In this document: one piece after another, positions 59,457-64,000 of the stretch
Layout of the letters: each line of letters opens with the position of its first letter
How positions within the stretch are numbered: the stretch's first letter is position 1
Assembly: GCA_012841375.1 (NCBI GenBank)
Contig: DUUV01000047.1
Location: 1-64,000, forward strand
Reading direction: 5' to 3'
Length of the DNA stretch: 64,000 bases
Source of the DNA: Candidatus Fermentithermobacillaceae bacterium
Lineage (GTDB): Bacteria > Bacillota > Sulfobacillia > Fermentithermobacillales > Fermentithermobacillaceae
The notes under the pieces: model-generated
Told to the model about the DNA's origin: nothing
Seen by the model: the letters and a program-made list of their open reading frames with translations, nothing else
Database searches by the model: none
Made by a program: the position numbers and the translations under genes

Positions 59457-61115
59457 ATGAACATAAGCTTCGACAAGTACCATACCTACGATGAGATACG
59501 CGCGTTCTTGCAGGACTGCGTTCGCGAGTATCCGGATCTTTGCCGCATAGAGTGCATCGGCAAGTCGTATCAAGACCGGGAGATCCTCATGGTGGAGATA
59601 ACCAACCGGAAAACCGGTCAGGGGTCCGACAAACCCGGTATCTACGCCGATGCCAACACTCACGCGGGTGAGGTGACGGGCGCCGAGGTCATCCTCTATA
59701 CCATCAATATGCTCCTTCAGGGTTACGGGAAAGACCCGCGCATCACCGAGTTGGTGGACACCAGGGTCTTCTACTTCATCCCGCGGATAACCGTAGACGG
59801 TACCGAGTACTATCTCAGCACCCCCTATATGCTCAGGTCGAGCCTCCATCCCTGGCCGGAAGAGGCCGACGACAAGCCTGGGCTATACGCCGAAGACATT
59901 GACGGCGACGGGAAGATCCTGCAGATGCGGGTGAAGAACCCTGACGGCGGGTGGAAGATATCCAAGAAAGACCCGAGAGTCATGGTTCGACGGCGCCCTG
60001 ACGAACTGGGTTCGCCGGATGAGACCTACTATGACGTGTTCATGGAGGGACTGGTCAGGGACTACGACCCCGACGTGACTCTCAAGCCGGCTCCGGGCAG
60101 GTACCGGTTGGACTTCAACCGGCAGTATCCCACCAATTGGGCCCTTCCCGTGAGGCAGGCCGGCTCCGGCGACTACCCGTTCGCCGAACCCGAGATGAAA
60201 GCGGTGGGCGACTTCTACCTGGCCCATCCCAACATCGTGAGCTCCATGGCTTACCACACTACCGGCGGAGTGCTGCTCCGGCCTCTCTGCGACAAGCCTG
60301 ACCGGTCATTGGATTCCAGAGACCTGGCCATCTACCGGGCGCTAGGGGAGATCGGAGAGGAGGTTACCGGATACCCCCTCAAGTCGGTGTTTGAGAGCTT
60401 TACCTGGGATCCCCAAAGACCCGCGGTAGGCAGCGACCTGGAGTGGGCCTACGAAACCCTGGGGATCCTGGCGTTCGAGACTGAACTCTGGGATATGCAG
60501 GGGCGCGCGGGCATCCGGAAGCGTTCGCTGACCGAGATGAGAGCCCTTAGCGAGAAAGACAGGGAAGAAGACGCCGTGAAGCTCCTCAAGTGGAATGACG
60601 AAGAGATGGGCGGGAAGCTCTTCAATGACTGGAAGCCCTTCAGGCATCCTCAGTTGGGGGATGTTGAAATAGGAGGGTGGGAGCCCAAGGTGGGCAGGCA
60701 GAACCCGCCGCTGTCGCTTCTTGAGGACGAGTGCAGGCGGAACGCCGAGTTCAATCTCACCAGGGCAGCGGTGACACCCCACCTGGTCATCGAGAAATTC
60801 ACGGCCGAGCCGCTGGGAGATGGTCTGTACAAAGTAGAGGCGGTCGTGAAGAACGACGGATACCTGCCGACCCATGTGACCTACCAGGCACTCAAGGTCA
60901 GGCAGGCTAAGCCGGTGAAGGTCTCCCTGGAAGGCGGCACGCTCGTCGGGGGGAAAGCAGTTGAGGACATAGGTCATCTGGGCGGACGTTCGGGCGGCGG
61001 AGATATGAAGACAAAACTGTCGTGGGTCGTGAAGGCAGAGAAGGGCACGACGCTGACAGTCACCGCCCACACACCCAGGGCGGGGAAGGCCAGGGCCGAG
61101 GTAGTCGCCGGCTAA
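59457..61115 (+). CDS. M14 zinc carboxypeptidase, copy 2
   Basis: A 552-residue paralogue of the preceding gene with the same layout. Zinc ligands His69 and Glu72 in ADANTHAGEVTG and His in SSMAYHTTGG; substrate-binding RLDFNRQYP (Asn-Arg pair kept, with Gln in place of the next Asn); catalytic Glu in FETELWD. It also has AEDIDGDGKILQMRVKNPDG, the putative calcium loop, and the C-terminal beta domain with WVVKAEKGTTLTVTA. The ATG at 59457 follows GGGGAGGGAAAGGGT. The intergenic gap is 25 bases, so the pair is co-transcribed. Divergence in the substrate pocket suggests different specificities. Confidence 0.9.
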   Translation: MNISFDKYHTYDEIRAFLQDCVREYPDLCRIECIGKSYQDREILMVEITNRKTGQGSDKPGIYADANTHAGEVTGAEVILYTINMLLQGYGKDPRITELVDTRVFYFIPRITVDGTEYYLSTPYMLRSSLHPWPEEADDKPGLYAEDIDGDGKILQMRVKNPDGGWKISKKDPRVMVRRRPDELGSPDETYYDVFMEGLVRDYDPDVTLKPAPGRYRLDFNRQYPTNWALPVRQAGSGDYPFAEPEMKAVGDFYLAHPNIVSSMAYHTTGGVLLRPLCDKPDRSLDSRDLAIYRALGEIGEEVTGYPLKSVFESFTWDPQRPAVGSDLEWAYETLGILAFETELWDMQGRAGIRKRSLTEMRALSEKDREEDAVKLLKWNDEEMGGKLFNDWKPFRHPQLGDVEIGGWEPKVGRQNPPLSLLEDECRRNAEFNLTRAAVTPHLVIEKFTAEPLGDGLYKVEAVVKNDGYLPTHVTYQALKVRQAKPVKVSLEGGTLVGGKAVEDIGHLGGRSGGGDMKTKLSWVVKAEKGTTLTVTAHTPRAGKARAEVVAG

Positions 61116-61154
61116 GTCACGCAAAACTAGTGTTGGCGCAGAGGAGGTATCGGT

Positions 61155-62207
61155 GTGACCACAAGCAATGTCCCGGACATAGAGTACATCACCGACAGGC
61201 TGGCTACGCTCCTCAGGATTCCAAGCCCCAGCGGCGATACCAAAGAGGCCATAGATTGGATAAAGGCCGAATTTGAGGCGCTGGGCTATAAGCCTGCCGT
61301 AAACAACAAAGGCGGACTGTTGGTCACCATCCCCGGAGTGAAAGAAGGCAATGAACGCGGTCTTTCCGCCCATGTGGATACTCTGGGCGCCATGGTCTTC
61401 GAGATCAAGAGCAGCGGAAGGCTAAAGCTCACTCTGGTCGGGGGGTCGCCATGGCCCAGTCTAGAGGGGGAGCACGTCACTATCAAGGCCTCGAACGGCA
61501 AGCGGTACACCGGGACAATCCTTATCAACAAGGCGGCGTCTCACGTATGGGGTCAGGAGACCACCAAGATGGAGCGCAACGCCGACAACATGGAAGTCCG
61601 GATAGACGAAAAGGTCAAGAACAAAGACGATGTGCTCCGGCTCGGCATCAGGGTAGGAGACTTCGTCGTGTTCGACCCCAGAACCCAGGTGACGCCTTCC
61701 GGGTTCATCAAGTCGAGACACCTGGATGACAAAGCTTCGGTGGCGGTCCTCCTCGGGTGCGCCAAGTTCCTTGCGGATCGGAAACTCAAGCCCGCCTACA
61801 CCACCCACTTCTACATGAGCGTCCACGAAGAGGTCGGGCACGGTGGGTCGTACGGCATTCCCGATACGGTCAAGGAGTTCATCGCCGTAGATATGGGGTG
61901 CGTTGGAGACGGACTACTCGGGTCCGAGTATACCGTGTCTATATGCGCCAAGGACGGCGGCGGGCCCTACGACCTGACGCTCAGGAAGAAACTCGAGGAC
62001 ATCTGCGAGACCAACGACATCCCTTACGTGGTGGATATCTTCCCGTACTACGGTTCGGACGCGGGAGCCCTTTTGCGGGCCGGACACGATGTAAGGTGCG
62101 CTTGTGTCGGCACCGGTGTCGACGCGTCTCACTCTCACGAGCGAACCCATAAGGAGGGTGTCTTGGCGACGGCGAGACTTGTGCTCGGCTATATTCTGGG
62201 TGATTAG
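61155..62207 (+). CDS. M42-family aminopeptidase
   Basis: A 350-residue peptidase of the M42 (glutamyl aminopeptidase/TET) family. Metal positions: LSAHVDTLGAMV (His, Asp), SRHLDDKASVAVLLG (bridging Asp), VHEEVGHGGSYGI (catalytic Glu pair), AVDMGCVGDG (Asp) and SHERTHKEGVLATARL (final His). TET-type enzymes assemble as dodecamers and trim peptides to free amino acids. GTG at 61155 has GGAGG seven bases upstream. It follows the two M14 genes by 39 bases and forms with them an intracellular peptide-degradation set. Its stop overlaps the convergent regulator by four bases. Confidence 0.92.
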   Translation: MTTSNVPDIEYITDRLATLLRIPSPSGDTKEAIDWIKAEFEALGYKPAVNNKGGLLVTIPGVKEGNERGLSAHVDTLGAMVFEIKSSGRLKLTLVGGSPWPSLEGEHVTIKASNGKRYTGTILINKAASHVWGQETTKMERNADNMEVRIDEKVKNKDDVLRLGIRVGDFVVFDPRTQVTPSGFIKSRHLDDKASVAVLLGCAKFLADRKLKPAYTTHFYMSVHEEVGHGGSYGIPDTVKEFIAVDMGCVGDGLLGSEYTVSICAKDGGGPYDLTLRKKLEDICETNDIPYVVDIFPYYGSDAGALLRAGHDVRCACVGTGVDASHSHERTHKEGVLATARLVLGYILGD

Positions 62208-63589
62208 CTCAGGCTCACCCTATAGATTTTCTGGGGCCTGCCCCTCGTGCCGGCCTGATTGAGGCCGGCAACTCTGGCCAGTCCGGTTTCCTCCAACCTG
62301 GCCAGAATCCGCCTGGCGTTTCGTTTCGATATTGATAGGTACGTGGCAAGCTGCTCTGTAGTGATAAACAGCGATCCGTTTGTCCGCAGCGCAGCTTGCA
62401 CACGGCTGATCGTCGCCACGCTCAGGCCGCTCTGAGACGACATGGAGACCAGGGAAGGGTCGGTCGTGGAAGTCGTGAACTCCAAGGGATGCGAGGGAGC
62501 CGACTCCGCGGCCGGCCCAAGGGGACCCACTACACGGCTGTCTTCAAACACGGCGAAGGCGCAGCTCTGGGAGGTTTCGATCGCGTAGTTGATCGCCAGT
62601 GTCGCGTTGGCGAACGACAGGCTTGCTGTAGGCGCGACTCCAAACCCAAAGAATACCGGCAGGCCGCAAGCCTTGGAAATGCGTGGAGCCGTCTCGAACG
62701 CCGTCTGGCCGTGTGTGACTTCATCCAGGACTCCCCGCGTCATGAATACGCTGAACCTGCCGCCCTCTTGCGGGATCACCGAGACGCCCAGGGGGCCGGC
62801 CCACTCCAGGAGCATCTTGAGGAGCTTGGCCCTTGAGTTTTGGCCGTTGGCCAATTCACGGTGGCGTGAAGCGCGATGTTCCTCGCCTTCTTCGCGCCGT
62901 CCATCCGGGTCGTCCGGAGGACTCACCGGGTCAGGCACCCTACCGGTGGAAACCAACCCGACGACGAGCTGGCTGGCCTTGGCCTTCAGCGCCTCCAACT
63001 CGAGCACTGCCCTGACAAGTCCCTCTTTCAGGCCGCCCAGACTGGGGGTGCACCGGTAGACCGGCATCCCGCAGCCACTGAGTTCGACGTAGGCGCTCCT
63101 CAGGAAGGTAGCCGCCGCGGAGGTCTTGCCCTCCTCCCAAAGGGTTCTATGAAACGAGACAAACTCGCTTTTCTCCATTGGGCTCTCCACGGGAAGGAAG
63201 TAGAGCGCGTCAGGGCTGAGTCCCACATCCGATAAGCACTGCCGGGCTTCGCCGGGCGTCGCCGTGTCGATGCTGAGGCGCCGCGTGTCGACTCCGTCGT
63301 GCAGCATCTTGGCAAGGGCTTGGTAGATACCGAGGCTCGTGTCGCACACGTACACGAGAGGGATCCCTGAGTCCCGTCCCCCATAGTGATTCATCACCTT
63401 AAAGTAAGGCCAATTGCCGGTGAACAGGCAGACGTCCATCTGCCCGCGGTTCTTTTCGAAGAGCGGGACGGTGTCGTTCTCGTCTTCATAGCGAAGCTTC
63501 AGGAACCGGTATTGAGGAAAGCTCTCGGCGAACTGCAAGGTCTTGTCCACAAGGTCCGGTGGTCCTATCACGCCGATGGAAAACTTCAT
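62204..63589 (-). CDS. Three-part regulator: sensor-like N-terminus, degenerate cyclase-like middle, winged helix C-terminus
   Basis: A 461-residue protein. Residues 1-205 look alpha/beta with IGVIGPPDLVDKTLQFAESF, a Rossmann-like start as in PrpR-N-type sensors. Residues about 250-365 resemble a GGDEF/GTP cyclohydrolase III-like fold: LLKMLLEWAGPLGVSVIPQE, then FFGFGVAPTASLSFANATLA and INYAI, without an intact GGDEF motif. Residues 395-461 contain a winged helix, ITTEQLATYLSISKRNARRI followed by LARLEETGLARVAG and an Arg-rich wing. A Pro/Asp/Arg/Glu-rich linker lies between. It is divergent from the gene at 63974 and convergent with the peptidase genes, so it may control either. The family name is not known to me. 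Confidence 0.65.
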   Translation of the reverse strand: MKFSIGVIGPPDLVDKTLQFAESFPQYRFLKLRYEDENDTVPLFEKNRGQMDVCLFTGNWPYFKVMNHYGGRDSGIPLVYVCDTSLGIYQALAKMLHDGVDTRRLSIDTATPGEARQCLSDVGLSPDALYFLPVESPMEKSEFVSFHRTLWEEGKTSAAATFLRSAYVELSGCGMPVYRCTPSLGGLKEGLVRAVLELEALKAKASQLVVGLVSTGRVPDPVSPPDDPDGRREEGEEHRASRHRELANGQNSRAKLLKMLLEWAGPLGVSVIPQEGGRFSVFMTRGVLDEVTHGQTAFETAPRISKACGLPVFFGFGVAPTASLSFANATLAINYAIETSQSCAFAVFEDSRVVGPLGPAAESAPSHPLEFTTSTTDPSLVSMSSQSGLSVATISRVQAALRTNGSLFITTEQLATYLSISKRNARRILARLEETGLARVAGLNQAGTRGRPQKIYRVSLS

Positions 63590-63973
63590 TCCGGGTCACT
63601 CCTACCACTTATCAGGGGAATTATCCGGCAGACTACATTTATTAGCGCATCCATTACTATTCGAATCACCGGCGTACCGGCATGCCGGGACACTGACGCC
63701 CGGCGCATCCGGCTGTCTAGTATACTTCTTGACCTCCTGCCGTTTTGCCTTCTGGCTTTCTTTTCATATTTCTTAGATGCAGGATTTTGCGGAGAAGTAG
63801 CCAATAAGGAAACACTTCCAGGATAAATAAGGATATTTTTGCGGTCAACTGGAAGTTCGGTGCCGGTCCCTTGTCGGATGCGTTCCCCTGTCAAACACAA
63901 GGTAGGTGGTGCGAAGAGCCCAACGAGTTAATTACGGATCATTTCTAGACAATGATTCAGATCGGAGGAGAAC
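63590..63973. other. Divergent intergenic region, 384 bp
   Basis: It separates the regulator (minus) from the gene leaving the right edge (plus). The stretch 63600-63860 is AT-rich compared with the rest of the window. A TATACT on the minus strand at about 63720 is a possible -10 for the regulator, with no good -35. A hairpin GCCGGG/CCCGGC at 63684-63704 would lie in the regulator's 5' leader. A minus-strand TTGACA lies at about 63886 without a partner at the right distance. I see no gene here. Confidence 0.5.
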
Positions 63974-64000
63974 ATGGCGGAAACGGAAATCATCGCGACA
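63974..64000 (+). CDS. Start of a gene cut by the right edge
   Basis: An ATG at 63974 with GGAGGAG five bases upstream, an excellent ribosome binding site, opens a frame reading MAETEIIAT to the end of the window. Only nine codons are visible, too few to assign a function. It is divergent from the three-part regulator and probably a target of it. Confidence 0.7.

Noticed and set aside
19470-63965. A 22-bp word (19 of 22 identical) shared by 19470-19491 and 63944-63965, both upstream of genes
   Set aside because: A rough estimate gives several such pairs by chance in 64 kb on two strands, and one copy lies next to the ribosome binding site, so I do not treat it as a regulatory box.
1-64000. 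tRNA, rRNA, tmRNA and complete insertion sequences
   Set aside because: Reading the intergenic regions gave no cloverleaf, rRNA segment or transposase gene; only the repeat array at 1235-1424 hints at a former mobile element.

Overview
The window reads as a chromosomal segment of a Bacillota (Firmicutes)-type bacterium with a fairly high G+C content. Evidence for this is indirect but consistent: very strong AGGAGG-type ribosome binding sites with many GTG/TTG starts, a YlbF-family protein, a YjcZ-like sporulation micro-protein, a FtsK/SpoIIIE-type translocase, an FMN riboswitch in front of an ECF riboflavin S component, and two-subunit class I fumarase. Metabolic genes (tungsten/molybdenum aldehyde:ferredoxin oxidoreductase, tryptophanase, NAD(P)-malic enzyme, many peptidases, CobO) suggest an anaerobic amino-acid/peptide user. 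No rRNA, tRNA or CRISPR array was seen, and the species cannot be named from this window.

Layout. 1-1.6 kb: a scarred region holding a 5'-truncated, frameshifted Asp/Glu racemase remnant, a winged-helix/PD-(D/E)XK-like gene, a 63-bp tandem repeat resembling a transposon end, and the 3' end of a glyoxalase-family gene. 1.6-6.4 kb (minus): DUF4153 membrane protein, polysaccharide deacetylase, MFS exporter. 6.6-16.2 kb: HAD fusion protein, SLC13 transporter, cca, ZIP transporter, YjcZ-like micro-protein, amidohydrolase, YlbF, nucleosidase. 16.2-19.2 kb (minus): ABC-F ATPase with a structured leader and a 10-TM metal exporter. 19.6-25.4 kb (plus): vWA, PP2C phosphatase, protein kinase-like protein, beta-propeller lipoprotein and YkvA protein, a signalling cassette resembling the TerY-P triad. 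25.4-31.5 kb: flavoprotein, C45 amidohydrolase, MATE-like transporter, NlpC/P60, tryptophanase, riboflavin S component with FMN riboswitch.

31.7-43.2 kb is one long plus-strand run: fumarase alpha and beta, malic enzyme, pstS, a 41-codon ORF, pstC, pstA, two different pstB genes, phoU, a HEPN-like/CBS protein, a CBS/DRTGG family II pyrophosphatase and an M20 peptidase. It joins C4-acid conversion, phosphate uptake and pyrophosphate hydrolysis. The two PstB subunits carry complementary motif losses that predict an asymmetric ATPase heterodimer.

43.2-57.6 kb: GH18-like protein with a copper-amine-oxidase-type stalk, two divergent XRE regulators with a clear promoter and palindrome, gamma-glutamyltransferase, TldE/TldD, a divergent S8 protease, MoaD-like/AOR/FtsK overlapping genes, cobO. 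57.7-64 kb: tandem M14 metallopeptidases and an M42 peptidase, a convergent three-part regulator, and the start of a further gene running off the right edge. Functions below are from motif and family recognition by eye; no search could be run.
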